A stretch of 64,000 nucleotides of DNA from Roseovarius sp. M141 (GTDB lineage: Bacteria > Pseudomonadota > Alphaproteobacteria > Rhodobacterales > Rhodobacteraceae): contig NZ_VCNH01000008.1 in NCBI RefSeq assembly GCF_024355225.1, positions 2,418,001 to 2,482,000 of the forward strand, read 5' to 3'. The notes under the pieces are model-generated. The model was not told the origin of the DNA. It did no database searches and saw only the letters and a program-made list of their open reading frames with translations. Position numbers and translations under genes: made by a program. Each line of letters opens with the position of its first letter. Position 1 is the stretch's first letter. Shown here in pieces: positions 25,908 through 34,384 of this stretch.

Positions 25908-27710
25908 TTACTCCGGCACGGAGAAGACCGTCAGCTGCCCTCCGAGCGCGGTGTAATCGCTGAGCGAGGCATAGCCCCCCACCGCCCCCAGACCATCGGT
26001 CGGGTTGGTCAGACCTGCGGCAAGGCCGATACCGGCCCAGCCGCCCACGCCTGACAGGACGGCGACATACTGCCTGTCATCCACCGTGTAAGTCATGACG
26101 TTGCCGATGATGCCCGACGGAGTTTTGAACTTGTACAGTTCATCCCCGGTCTCGGCATCGACCGCTTTCAGATAGCCTTCGAGGGTGCCGTAGAAGACCA
26201 CGTTGCCCGCCGTTGCAAGCGCGCCGGACCAGACCGAGAATTTCTCGGGCAGCGACCACTTGATCTCGCCTTTCGTGGCGTCCCAGGCGATGAAGTTGCC
26301 CATGCCGCCATGGCTTTCCTTGGGCGGATACATCGACAGCGTTGCCCCGACATAAGGCTGCCCGGCGGTGTAGTTGACCCGGAACGGTTCGTAATCCATG
26401 CAGACATGGTTGGTCGGCACGTAGAACAGCCCGGTCTCGGGCGAGAATGCCGCCGGCTGCTGGTCCTTGGACCCCAGCGCCGCCGGACAGATCCCGGTCG
26501 TGTTCACGTCCTCGCCGTTCTGTTCGGTCGAGAATTCGGCCACGACCTGAGGACGACCGTGCTGGTCCGACTCCTTGTCCACCACCACTTCGGACGCCCA
26601 ATTGACGGCGGGATCGAACTTTTCCGCCACCAGCAACTCGCCCGTTTCACGGTCCAGCGTGTAGCCAAAGCCGTTGCGGTCGAAGTTAACCAACAGCTTG
26701 CGCATCTCACCGTCGATCTCCTGATCGACGAGGATGTTTTCGTTCACGCCGTCATAATCCCACTCATCATGCGGGGTCTTCTGATAGAACCATTTCGCCA
26801 TCCCGTCATCGGGATTGCGTGCCATGATGGTCATCGTCCACTTGTTGTCGCCGGGGCGCTGTGCAGGGTTCCAAGTCGAGGGGTTGGCGGTGCCGTAATA
26901 GACCAGATCCAGTTCGGGATCGTAGCTGTACCAGCCCCAGGTCGTGCCGCCGCCGATCTTCCACTGATCGCCCTCCCAGCTATCGAGCGAGGAATTCTCG
27001 CCGATCGGCTTGCCCAGATGCGTGGTGTTTTCCGGATCGATCAGCATGTCCTCGTCAGGGCCCAGCGAATAGGCGCGCCACGCCATCGTCCCGTCGGCGA
27101 TGTTGTACGCGGTCAGGTGCCCGCGCACGCCGAACTCACCGCCCGAAATGCCGACCAGCACCTTGTCCTTGACCGGCATCACCGTCGCGGTGTTGGTTTC
27201 GCCAATGGACGCGTCGCCGTTCTGCACGCTCCAGTCGACTTCTCCGGTCTCGGCGTTCAGCGCCACCAGTGTGGTATCAGCCTGATGCAGGAAGATCTTG
27301 CCGTCGGCATAGGCGACGCCGCGGTTGACCGTGTCACAGCACATTACCGGAATGACCGCAGGGTCCTGCTTGGGTTCGTATTTCCAGATAATCCGCCCGT
27401 CATCCTTGAGATCGAGCGCATAGACGATGTTTGGAAACGGCGTATGCACATACATCACGTCGCCAATCACCAGCGGCGCCCCTTCGTGCCCACGCAGAAC
27501 CCCGGTCGAGAACGTCCAGTCCACCTGAAGGTCGCCCACGTTGTCCTTGGTGATCTGATCCAGCACCGAATACCGATGATTCTGGTAATCTCCGGTCTGG
27601 ATGGCCCACTGGCCGGGATCATCGATCAGATTTTGCAATTCCTCGTTCGCGCTGGCCATCCCGGCCGAGCACAACGCGATTGCAGACGTCAAAGTCAGAA
27701 ACTTATGCAT
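25908..27710 (-). CDS. xoxF: Lanthanide-dependent methanol dehydrogenase XoxF
   Basis: A 600-residue PQQ-dependent methanol dehydrogenase of the XoxF type that oxidises methanol (probably also formaldehyde) in the periplasm. A signal peptide ends near residue 22. PQQ-site vicinal Cys124-Cys125 (VMCCDT) is present. Metal ligands Glu192 and Asn276 are in place, catalytic Asp318 lies in DEWDYDG, and the extra Asp320 two residues later is the residue that marks Ln(III)-dependent enzymes. GGAGG precedes the ATG. It heads xoxF-xoxG-xoxJ-CXXCW, with fghA 132 bases upstream. No mxaF is in the window. Confidence 0.97.
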   Translation of the reverse strand: MHKFLTLTSAIALCSAGMASANEELQNLIDDPGQWAIQTGDYQNHRYSVLDQITKDNVGDLQVDWTFSTGVLRGHEGAPLVIGDVMYVHTPFPNIVYALDLKDDGRIIWKYEPKQDPAVIPVMCCDTVNRGVAYADGKIFLHQADTTLVALNAETGEVDWSVQNGDASIGETNTATVMPVKDKVLVGISGGEFGVRGHLTAYNIADGTMAWRAYSLGPDEDMLIDPENTTHLGKPIGENSSLDSWEGDQWKIGGGTTWGWYSYDPELDLVYYGTANPSTWNPAQRPGDNKWTMTIMARNPDDGMAKWFYQKTPHDEWDYDGVNENILVDQEIDGEMRKLLVNFDRNGFGYTLDRETGELLVAEKFDPAVNWASEVVVDKESDQHGRPQVVAEFSTEQNGEDVNTTGICPAALGSKDQQPAAFSPETGLFYVPTNHVCMDYEPFRVNYTAGQPYVGATLSMYPPKESHGGMGNFIAWDATKGEIKWSLPEKFSVWSGALATAGNVVFYGTLEGYLKAVDAETGDELYKFKTPSGIIGNVMTYTVDDRQYVAVLSGVGGWAGIGLAAGLTNPTDGLGAVGGYASLSDYTALGGQLTVFSVPE

Positions 27711-27727
27711 TTTAACCTCCCTATTTC

Positions 27728-27831
27728 GTTAAATCTTAACGTGATGATCCACAATCGGCTTGTTACTTCGCCGCAGGTTTGTCAGCAGATCGGTCGTTCT
27801 GATGCTCGGTGCGCGCCCCACCTATCTATGC
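27728..27831 (-). promoter_or_regulatory. xoxF upstream region: short dyad and GCATAGATAG motif
   Basis: The 132-base gap upstream of xoxF holds GTTAA-ATC-TTAAC (27728-27740), a perfect 5-base dyad just before the ribosome site. On the minus strand at 27831-27822 it holds GCATAGATAG, a variant of the 13-mer found upstream of pqqA and fghA. It could hold a separate xoxF promoter; the evidence is pattern only. Confidence 0.35.
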
Positions 27832-27842
27832 GCGTCGTCTTG

Positions 27843-28691
27843 TCATGCTCCCCCGTTTGCCGCCCCATTCAGACGCTCGGCGTGCCAGGCGACGTGATCG
27901 GCGGCGAATGTCGATACGAAAAAATAGCTGTGATCGTAGCCCTCCTGCATCCGCAGCACGGCAGGCTGACGGCGCCTTGAGATCACGTCCGAAAGGGCCT
28001 GCGGACACAGCAGGTCCAGAAACTGGTCATTGGTGCCCTGATCGATCAGGATATCGCCTTGCCAGCCCCGTTCTTGCAGCAGGATCGACGCGTCGTAATC
28101 GGCCCAGGTCGATTCGTCGTCGCCCAGATAGGAACTCAACTGCTTTCTTCCCCAATCGGATCGGGTCGGGTTCGCGATAGGCGCAAACGCAGACACCGAT
28201 TGGAACAGATCCGGATTGCGTATCGCGATCGTCAGCGCCCCGTGCCCGCCCATCGAGTGCCCGGTGATCCCGTGGTTTGCGCTGATCGGAAGCTCGGCCT
28301 GAACCGCCGCACGCAGATCCTTGACGATGTAGTCATACATCTGGAAATGCGCCTTCCACGGCGCTTGCGTCGCATTCACGTAAAACCCCGCACCCATCCC
28401 CAGATCGTACGAGTCGTCGTCCGCCACCCCCTCGCCGCGCGGCGAGGTGTCGGGAAAGATCAGCGCGATGCCGTGGTGCGCCGCATGCTGTTGCATCCCG
28501 CCCTTCGTCATGGCGTTTTCGTGGGTGCAGGTCAGCCCTGACAGATACCACAGCAACGGCACCGGCCCGGACTGCGCCTGTGGTGGCAGGTAGATGCCAA
28601 AGTTCATTTCGGTTCCACAACTGTCGGAGTCGTGCCGGAACACGGTCAATTCACCTCCGAAACATTTGTTCTGCGAAACGATCTTCATCAT
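27843..28691 (-). CDS. fghA: S-formylglutathione hydrolase
   Basis: A 282-residue esterase-D family serine hydrolase that converts S-formylglutathione to formate and glutathione, the step after glutathione-dependent formaldehyde dehydrogenase. Nucleophile Ser146 lies in GHSMGG, preceded by the family motifs WYLSGLTCTHENAM and PDTSPRGEG; the catalytic His is in EGYDHSYFF. The start is one of two adjacent ATGs (28691 or 28688) behind GGGGAG; the open frame to 28832 lacks similarity. It lies upstream of xoxF in the same direction. A second, broken copy is at 39384-39594. Confidence 0.95.
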   Translation of the reverse strand: MMKIVSQNKCFGGELTVFRHDSDSCGTEMNFGIYLPPQAQSGPVPLLWYLSGLTCTHENAMTKGGMQQHAAHHGIALIFPDTSPRGEGVADDDSYDLGMGAGFYVNATQAPWKAHFQMYDYIVKDLRAAVQAELPISANHGITGHSMGGHGALTIAIRNPDLFQSVSAFAPIANPTRSDWGRKQLSSYLGDDESTWADYDASILLQERGWQGDILIDQGTNDQFLDLLCPQALSDVISRRRQPAVLRMQEGYDHSYFFVSTFAADHVAWHAERLNGAANGGA

Positions 28692-28712
28692 GCTCCCCGG
28701 TAGGTCACGACC

Positions 28713-28725
28713 GCATAGATGGACG
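28713..28725 (+). promoter_or_regulatory. 13-base motif shared with the pqqA upstream region
   Basis: GCATAGATGGACG lies 22 bases upstream of the fghA start and in the divergent gap shared with the gene at 28887. It is identical to the minus strand at 15710-15698 upstream of pqqA. An exact 13-mer in two short intergenic regions of the same pathway is unlikely by chance, so a common regulator is plausible (inference). Confidence 0.45.
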
Positions 28726-28837
28726 GCAGGCTCACCCCCTGCATGTGCAAAACTATAAATCCCGACGGATTTCACGCAATTGCGACCTTGGTGTATGTTT
28801 CCCCGCAGCGCGTCGGCGCAAAGAATGATCACGGAAC

Positions 28838-28871
28838 ACTGATCTCATCTGTCAACTGATCTCATCTGTCA
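28838..28871 (+). repeat. 17-bp perfect tandem duplication before the gene at 28887
   Basis: Two abutting exact copies of a 17-base unit (28838-28854 and 28855-28871) start ACTGATCTCATCTG. The second copy ends directly before the AAAGGAG ribosome site of the next gene. It could be a duplicated regulator half-site or a slipped-strand duplication in the leader. Confidence 0.7.
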
Positions 28872-28886
28872 AAGGAGTTTGCAGAG

Positions 28887-29501
28887 ATGATCCGATCACG
28901 TATTTTCAGCCTCTGTCTGGTGGCCCTGACCGCCCCTGCCCCGGCCTATGCCGCCAATCCCGGCGATCCGACCTGGCCCTGCGTCCAGCGCAAGGTCGAA
29001 ACATTGTCGCCGGGTCTGATGTGGCCCCATCCCATAAATGAGGCACCGCTGCGTGAGGCGATCGCAGCCGACGCTGCGGATCTGGCGGCAAAATTGGAAC
29101 AGCGCCGCGTCGATCTGGACGAGGCAAAGACCCTGATCGCGCAATTCGTCACCGAGCATCCCGACGTGACGCAGGCCGAGATGGGGCAGATGTTCCTGCA
29201 CATCTTCGACAGGATCAACCGTGACCGCCGTGCGCTGATCGCGGGTATCGGGAAATATGCACAGAAACAGATCGCACTGTCCGATCGGATCGACGAGGCC
29301 CGTATCAGTATGAACGACCTGACAGCGGCGACCCCGCCCGATCGGGACGCGATAAACAGCTTGCAGCAGCAGATCGCGTGGGACGAGCGGGTCTTTCAGG
29401 ATCGATCCCGCTCGCTCACCTATGTCTGTGAAACGCCCGTGCTGTTGGAACAGCGGCTGTATGCCATTGCGCAGCTGCTGCTTAGCGAGGTGCCGCAGTA
29501 G
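28887..29501 (+). CDS. Exported helical protein of unknown function
   Basis: 204 residues with a signal peptide ending at APAYAA and an all-helical mature part rich in Glu/Arg/Gln. A Cys near the start (WPCVQRK) and another near the end (YVCETP) may form a disulfide. AAAGGAG lies 9 bases upstream of the ATG. It is divergent from fghA across 195 bases and sits inside the C1/PQQ island, so a link to quinoprotein metabolism is likely, but I do not recognise a family. Confidence 0.75.
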   Translation: MIRSRIFSLCLVALTAPAPAYAANPGDPTWPCVQRKVETLSPGLMWPHPINEAPLREAIAADAADLAAKLEQRRVDLDEAKTLIAQFVTEHPDVTQAEMGQMFLHIFDRINRDRRALIAGIGKYAQKQIALSDRIDEARISMNDLTAATPPDRDAINSLQQQIAWDERVFQDRSRSLTYVCETPVLLEQRLYAIAQLLLSEVPQ

Positions 29502-29571
29502 AACGCTTCGGGTATGTCTTGAATTGCAATGCGTTACATATGGCTGGTGCTTGAAGACAAGCTATCCGCGC

Positions 29572-30606
29572 CTATTCCCATTCCAATTCGGTAAACGCCA
29601 CGGTCGCGTTGCGCGGGTTGAAAAGGTCGAACAACTGCCAGTTCGCCGCTTCGCTCTGCCCGATGGTCTCAACCGCTTCGCCAAGGCTGCTGCCCGCCGC
29701 GATGGCCGCACGGGTATCGTCGCCCAGAACATCGAGGTAGCGCAGCATCGGAACCGACGCCTCGGGCCAGTCCAGCAGCGGCCCGCCATGACCCGGTACG
29801 ATCTGTGACAGATCAAGTGCGGCCATCTCTGCCAGGACCGCCTGCCAACCCGTCAACGATCCGTCAAGCGACGGTGTCTGCACATCAACCACCAGATCCC
29901 CGGTAAACAGGACGCCGCTGTGGCTGTCATGCACCGTGATATCCGTGGTCGAATGCGCCGTCGGCCATGCGCGCAATTCCAGCGCGCGCCCGCCAAGGTC
30001 GATCGTCAGGCTCTCACTGAACTCGGTTGTCGGCAGGGCGACCGTGGTGCCGATGAACGCCGCTTTGCCGATCCTCTCGGCGAACGTGTCCAGATAGTTT
30101 GGCGCGCGGTCTCTCAATGCGTCGGCCAGCCGCGCATGTCCGACAATCTCGGCCCCCGCATCGGCAAAGACCGACGCCCCAAGCACATGATCAGGATGCA
30201 TATGCGTCAGGACCACATGTCTTATCGGCAGATCAGTTTCGCGCCGGATCGAGCGATAGACCGACTCTCCCACCATGCGCGAGCCGCCGGTATCGATCAC
30301 CGCGACCGCGCGTGACCCGACCACGAACCCGATATTCGCCACATCGCCCAGATTGTCCTGCGCGGCATCGCTGACGATCCCCCGATGGGCGAACACACCC
30401 GGCGCGATCTGCGTGAATGCGGCCCCGGCGCCCAGAGGCCGACACACCGCCGCGGCGCCGCGAAGGTCCGGGAACTGCGGCAGATCGGCGGTCGCCAGTG
30501 CCTGCATGCAGGCCTCGGGGGTGCTGGCTTCGAAACCGGGCAAGAGAACGTCACGGCACATCTGCGGCGTCCCGATCAGGCACAGCGTAACCACTGCCTC
30601 AAACAT
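29572..30606 (-). CDS. Quinoprotein relay system zinc metallohydrolase 2 (SoxH-like)
   Basis: A 344-residue metallo-beta-lactamase-fold protein. The zinc motif THMHPDH, the following H in PTAHSTTD, the metal-bridging Asp in LFTGDLVVD and the final VPGHGG are all present. It matches the SoxH-related metallohydrolases predicted to work with the SoxYZ-like carrier near PQQ dehydrogenases (TIGR04559 type). The N-terminus has a hydrophobic start and Cys pairs (LCLIGTPQMC, ACMQAL, AVCRPLG) as expected for that subfamily. It is transcribed away from cytochrome c550. The real reaction is unknown. Confidence 0.87.
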   Translation of the reverse strand: MFEAVVTLCLIGTPQMCRDVLLPGFEASTPEACMQALATADLPQFPDLRGAAAVCRPLGAGAAFTQIAPGVFAHRGIVSDAAQDNLGDVANIGFVVGSRAVAVIDTGGSRMVGESVYRSIRRETDLPIRHVVLTHMHPDHVLGASVFADAGAEIVGHARLADALRDRAPNYLDTFAERIGKAAFIGTTVALPTTEFSESLTIDLGGRALELRAWPTAHSTTDITVHDSHSGVLFTGDLVVDVQTPSLDGSLTGWQAVLAEMAALDLSQIVPGHGGPLLDWPEASVPMLRYLDVLGDDTRAAIAAGSSLGEAVETIGQSEAANWQLFDLFNPRNATVAFTELEWE

Positions 30607-30998
30607 GGATCTTCCTCCATTTCAGCAACGCGATTGGCCTGCCAACGGCACGGTCAAACCGCGCGACCGTCAACGGCAGCCCTTTGCCTATGATACCAGT
30701 TTCCTTGTGATTGTGGCGCGAATACTGTAGAAATTGGAGGTTGATGTGAGTGCTCTGTGCACTCTCGCAGGGCGACATGTACCATCTATCGGCGTTCCAT
30801 TAGTCAACTGAGATAACAGTCCATCTATTGGAGATTGGTGGATTATCGCTGAGCCAAGCAGGGAGTGGTTTGATGTTGCGCAACGTCATATTCAAACCTA
30901 TCATCTATCTGAAATTAGTCACCAATCAGCTAGTATATTCGGACCCTGACCCGCCAAACCATTCCGTAACTGACTTATCTGACCCCAAGGAGCGAACA
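30607..30998. other. 392-base gap upstream of cytochrome c550: candidate regulatory region
   Basis: This is a divergent intergenic region between the metallohydrolase start (30606) and the c550 start (30999). It holds no convincing gene; a frame opening at 30828 merely runs into c550. Two copies of CCATCTAT(C/T)GG lie at 30782-30792 and 30821-30831, which on the minus strand contain the ATAGATGG core of the pqqA/fghA motif. The last 60 bases before c550 are relatively A/T-rich and probably carry its promoter. Confidence 0.4.
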
Positions 30999-31391
30999 AT
31001 GATCAAACATATTTTCGCAAGTGCCGCCGCGATCGCGATGCTTTCAACTGCCGCGTTTGCCGCTGGCGACGCCGAGAAGGGCGAAAAAGTATTCAAGAAA
31101 TGTAAGGCCTGCCATAAGGTGGGCGACGATGCCAAGAACGGCGTGGGGCCGATCCTGAACGGTGTTGTCGATCGTCATGCGGCGGCTGTCGAGGATTTCA
31201 AGTATTCCACTGCCATGGTCGCGGCAGGTGAAGATGGATTGACCTGGACCCATGAAAACATCGCCGAATATCTCAAAAAGCCTCGGGATTTTATTCCTGG
31301 CAACAAGATGACCTTTCCCGGTTTGCGCAAGGAAGACGATATTGAGAACGTAATCGCCTATCTCGAAACTTTTCCGGCCAACGAAGAGTAA
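30999..31391 (+). CDS. Cytochrome c550 (class I c-type cytochrome)
   Basis: A 130-residue periplasmic cytochrome with a signal peptide ending at AAFAAG. Heme attaches at Cys35-KA-Cys38-His39 and Met104 in GNKMTFPG is the axial ligand, the classical class I (c550/c2) pattern with a short form. AAGGAG lies 6 bases before the ATG at 30999, while the open frame to 30828 is non-homologous. It probably carries electrons from XoxG to the terminal oxidase, and possibly to nitrogen-oxide reductases. Confidence 0.93.
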   Translation: MIKHIFASAAAIAMLSTAAFAAGDAEKGEKVFKKCKACHKVGDDAKNGVGPILNGVVDRHAAAVEDFKYSTAMVAAGEDGLTWTHENIAEYLKKPRDFIPGNKMTFPGLRKEDDIENVIAYLETFPANEE

Positions 31392-31451
31392 GCCGCCAAA
31401 TCCATGCGCATCGTCTAGCTGACCCCCACGCGGTGGTAGCGGAGACTCTTC

Positions 31452-31479
31452 TTATCTGGAGCCATTTATCTGGAGCCAT
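31452..31479. repeat. 14-bp perfect tandem repeat
   Basis: TTATCTGGAGCCAT occurs twice in direct succession (31452-31465, 31466-31479), 60 bases after the c550 stop and immediately before a large hairpin. It lies in a 212-base convergent gap that holds no gene. Confidence 0.75.
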
Positions 31480-31481
31480 CT

Positions 31482-31510
31482 CAACTATGAACGCAATGCG
31501 TTCATAGTTG
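31482..31510. terminator. Perfect 13-bp-stem hairpin, likely bidirectional terminator of c550 and puuB
   Basis: CAACTATGAACGC (31482-31494) pairs perfectly with 31498-31510 across a 3-base loop (AAT). It lies between the convergent ends of c550 (31391) and the puuB-like gene (31604). There is no strong T-run, so it may act as a rho-independent-like or mRNA-end-stabilising structure. Confidence 0.6.
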
Positions 31511-31603
31511 CAGACGATTTGACTTCGGGCATGATCGCGCATCTGGTGCGCCCAGAAGGATCTGCCGAACTGGCGTGACGCCGGTATCCGCATCAAAACC
31601 TGA

Positions 31604-32914
31604 TCAAATCCCGAATTTGTCGCGCAGCCCATACCACCACGAGCCCATCGCCGAATAGGGAACGCGGAACATGCGCCCGCCGGGGAATGGATACCACGGC
31701 ACCTTGGCGAACACGTCGAACCTTGTCAGGTCGCCGTCAATCGCCTCTGACAGGATGCGTCCGAAGGTGTGTGATCCGGTAACGCCATGGCCGCTGTAGC
31801 CATGCGCGAAATAGGTGTTGTCGCCGATACGGCCCATCTGCGGCACGCGGCTGAACGACAGGGCGAAATTACCGCTCCAGGCGTAGTCGATTTTGACGCC
31901 CTTCAGTTGCGGGAACACCTTGTCCATGTTGCGCTGCAACTTGGCTTTGATATCGCTGGGATCTGCACCACCGTAAACCGTGCCGCCGCCAAACAGCATG
32001 CGATTGTCGCCGGACAAACGATAGTAATCAAGAATATAGCGGATATCCTCGATGCAGGTATCCGTCGGCAGCAATTCCTGCGCGCGCGCCTCGCCCAAGG
32101 GTTCGGTCGCCATCACCTGCGTCGAGACCGGCATCACCCGCGCGGTCAGCGTCGGCACCACATGGCCCAGATAGGCATTGCCGCACAGAACCAGCGTCTT
32201 GCAGGTCATTGACCCCTTGGCGGTTCTGACCACGGGTCGGGCCGCCGCGTGATCCACGTCGATGACCGGCGACATTTCATAGATCGTGCCGCCGTTCTTC
32301 TCGAACGCCGCCGCCTCGCCCAAAGCCAGATTCAAGGGGTGCATATGGCCGCCGGAATGGTCGATCAGCCCGCCCGCGTAGAGGTCGGAATTGACGTGTT
32401 TGCGCAGCTCGGTCTTGTCCAGCATCTCTTGGTTCTTGATGCCGTAGCTGGCCCACAGCTTCATCCGGTCCTCCAGCTCGCCCATATGGGCGCTGGTCAG
32501 GCCGGTAAAGATGTTCTTTTCCTTCAAATCGCACTTGATGTCATAGGTGCTGATCCGCTCGCGAATGATCTCGCCGCCCTCCTGCACCAGACCGGCGACG
32601 AACGTGGCCGTATCCTGACCATAGCGTTTCCTGATCGTCTGCAAGCTGGCGTTCAGCCCGTTGACGATCTGCCCGCCATTGCGCCCCGAGGCACCCCAGC
32701 CGACCCGTGCGCCCTCGATGATGGCGACCTTGTAGCCCTTTTCCGCAAGGTGCAAACCTGTCGAGAGGCCGCTATATCCGGCGCCGACGATACAGATGTC
32801 GATCTGATGATCGCCGGACAGTTCGGGCCGCTCCGGCGCGGGGTTGGCCGAGGCCGCGTAGTAGCTGGCGGTGTGGCTGCCGTCGCCGGCATAGGATTTC
32901 TGCAACGTCATCAC
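31604..32914 (-). CDS. puuB: Gamma-glutamylputrescine oxidase-like FAD-dependent oxidoreductase
   Basis: A 436-residue DAO-family flavoprotein: the dinucleotide-binding motif DICIVGAGYSGLSTGLHLAE is followed by the GWGASGRNGG segment typical of PuuB/OrdL oxidases, and the C-terminal FAHGYSGHGVTG binds FAD. It would oxidise gamma-glutamyl-putrescine (or a related glutamylated amine) with oxygen. Its start overlaps the stop of the glutamine-synthetase-like gene, giving a puuA-puuB pair. The true amine in this organism could differ (ethanolamine, methylamine-like). Confidence 0.83.
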   Translation of the reverse strand: MMTLQKSYAGDGSHTASYYAASANPAPERPELSGDHQIDICIVGAGYSGLSTGLHLAEKGYKVAIIEGARVGWGASGRNGGQIVNGLNASLQTIRKRYGQDTATFVAGLVQEGGEIIRERISTYDIKCDLKEKNIFTGLTSAHMGELEDRMKLWASYGIKNQEMLDKTELRKHVNSDLYAGGLIDHSGGHMHPLNLALGEAAAFEKNGGTIYEMSPVIDVDHAAARPVVRTAKGSMTCKTLVLCGNAYLGHVVPTLTARVMPVSTQVMATEPLGEARAQELLPTDTCIEDIRYILDYYRLSGDNRMLFGGGTVYGGADPSDIKAKLQRNMDKVFPQLKGVKIDYAWSGNFALSFSRVPQMGRIGDNTYFAHGYSGHGVTGSHTFGRILSEAIDGDLTRFDVFAKVPWYPFPGGRMFRVPYSAMGSWWYGLRDKFGI

Positions 32915-34260
32915 ACGACCTCCAGATAGCTGTCATATTCAAGATTGGTCACATGGCGGGCAAATTTACGCAGTTCCTGCATCTTGCATTCGACCAGCAT
33001 CGTCTGCAAACGCCGCGAGAAGATGGTCGGCACATCGCCGCCCTTGCGAAAGGCGTCGATGGCTGTCGCCCAGTCCAGCGGCAGATTGTCCAGCTTCATC
33101 GCATATGCGTCGCCCGCAATCGGTGCGGTTGGCTGCATGTCGTTTTCGATGCCCAGCAGCGCCCCGCCCAGAATGCTGGCCAGCACCAGATAGGGGTTGG
33201 CATCGGCCCCGGCGACGCGATGTTCGATGCGACGCGCCCTTGGATCTCCGCCGGGAATACGGATCGCGGCGGTGCGATTCTCATAGCCCCACGCGACGTT
33301 GGTGGGCGCATGGGCACCGGGCAGCAGACGGCGATAGGAATTTTCGTGCGGCGCAAATGTAAGGGTATTTTGCTGCATCGTCGCCAGCAATCCGGCCACG
33401 GCGTTCAGCAACAGCGGGGTTCCCTCATCGCCGCCATTGTCGAACACGTTCACCCCATTTTCATCGACCAGCGAGAAATGCACGTGAAAGCCGCTACCCG
33501 ACAGATCGCCATAGGGTTTGGCCATGAAGGTCGCGGCAAAATCGTGTTTGCGGGCGATGCCGCGCACCAGCCGCTTGAACAGAACCGCATCATCAGCGGC
33601 ACGCAAGGGATCGGCGACATGCCTCATGTTGATTTCGAACTGCCCTGCCCCGTTTTCCGAGATCGCCGCATCCGCCGGAATGCCCTGCAATTCGCAGGCG
33701 TCGTAAACATCGTTCAGAAATTCATCAAAATGTTGCAAGTCGTCAAGCGACAGCGCCCCGTCGGAATCCAGACGCTTTCCGGTGACCGGTGATTGTGGCG
33801 CTTGCGGGTGATCCTCCGTGGGATCGACCAGATAGAATTCCAGTTCGGTCGCCACCACTGGCGTCAGCCCGCGCTCCTTGTACTGCTCGGCCACGCGCGC
33901 CAGGGCCCGTCGCGGATCGCCCGGAAACGGCGCGCCGTTCTCTTGCCGCATCCACAGCATCGCCAGCGCCGTCGGGCGGCTGGTCCAGGTGATCGGCATC
34001 AACGGGCGACCGGTGAAATCGCACAACCCATCGGAATCGCCCGTCTCAAAGACCAGTTCGCTGTTTTCAACATCCTCGCCCCAGACATCCATGCCAACGA
34101 TCGAGAGCGGCATCCGTAGACCACCCTCCACCACCTTGGAAACCTGATCGACCGGAACACGCTTGCCCCGCATTGTGCCGTTCAGATCGCATACGCAGGC
34201 AAAGATGGAATCAATCTCCGGGTGCTGCGCCAGCCACGCTTCGGCCTTGTTGTCAGACAT
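32911..34260 (-). CDS. puuA: Gamma-glutamylputrescine synthetase-like glutamine synthetase family protein
   Basis: A 449-residue GS-fold ligase: TELEFYL, ENGAGQFEINMRH, AKPYGDLSGSGFHVHFSL and NRTAAIRIPGG are the metal, glutamate and nucleotide-binding motifs of the GS catalytic domain. It joins glutamate to an amine using ATP and feeds the overlapping FAD oxidase. It lacks the adenylylation loop signature of GlnA, which supports a polyamine-type paralogue. A divergent GntR gene lies 124 bases upstream. Confidence 0.85.
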   Translation of the reverse strand: MSDNKAEAWLAQHPEIDSIFACVCDLNGTMRGKRVPVDQVSKVVEGGLRMPLSIVGMDVWGEDVENSELVFETGDSDGLCDFTGRPLMPITWTSRPTALAMLWMRQENGAPFPGDPRRALARVAEQYKERGLTPVVATELEFYLVDPTEDHPQAPQSPVTGKRLDSDGALSLDDLQHFDEFLNDVYDACELQGIPADAAISENGAGQFEINMRHVADPLRAADDAVLFKRLVRGIARKHDFAATFMAKPYGDLSGSGFHVHFSLVDENGVNVFDNGGDEGTPLLLNAVAGLLATMQQNTLTFAPHENSYRRLLPGAHAPTNVAWGYENRTAAIRIPGGDPRARRIEHRVAGADANPYLVLASILGGALLGIENDMQPTAPIAGDAYAMKLDNLPLDWATAIDAFRKGGDVPTIFSRRLQTMLVECKMQELRKFARHVTNLEYDSYLEVV

Positions 34261-34290
34261 GCGTCACCTTTCGATACTGTTGGATAAATT

Positions 34291-34322
34291 GTGATATCGT
34301 TGTATAGCTCGTAATATCGTTA
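34291..34322. promoter_or_regulatory. Direct repeat in the puuA/gntR divergent promoter
   Basis: GTGATATCGTTG (34291-34302) and GTAATATCGTTA (34311-34322) are near-identical and 20 bases apart start to start, that is, on the same helix face over two turns. They lie between the divergent puuA and GntR genes and are candidate operator half-sites for that GntR regulator. Confidence 0.45.
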
Positions 34323-34384
34323 ACCGCATTGTGTCAATCGTTTTACGGAATATAACCACACTCGGCATTACCAAGGGCAGCCTC

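Noticed and set aside
26310..27980. 556-codon open frame on the plus strand
   Set aside because: Antisense to xoxF, which is unmistakable on the other strand.
28059..28541. 160-codon plus-strand frame
   Set aside because: Antisense to fghA with no support.
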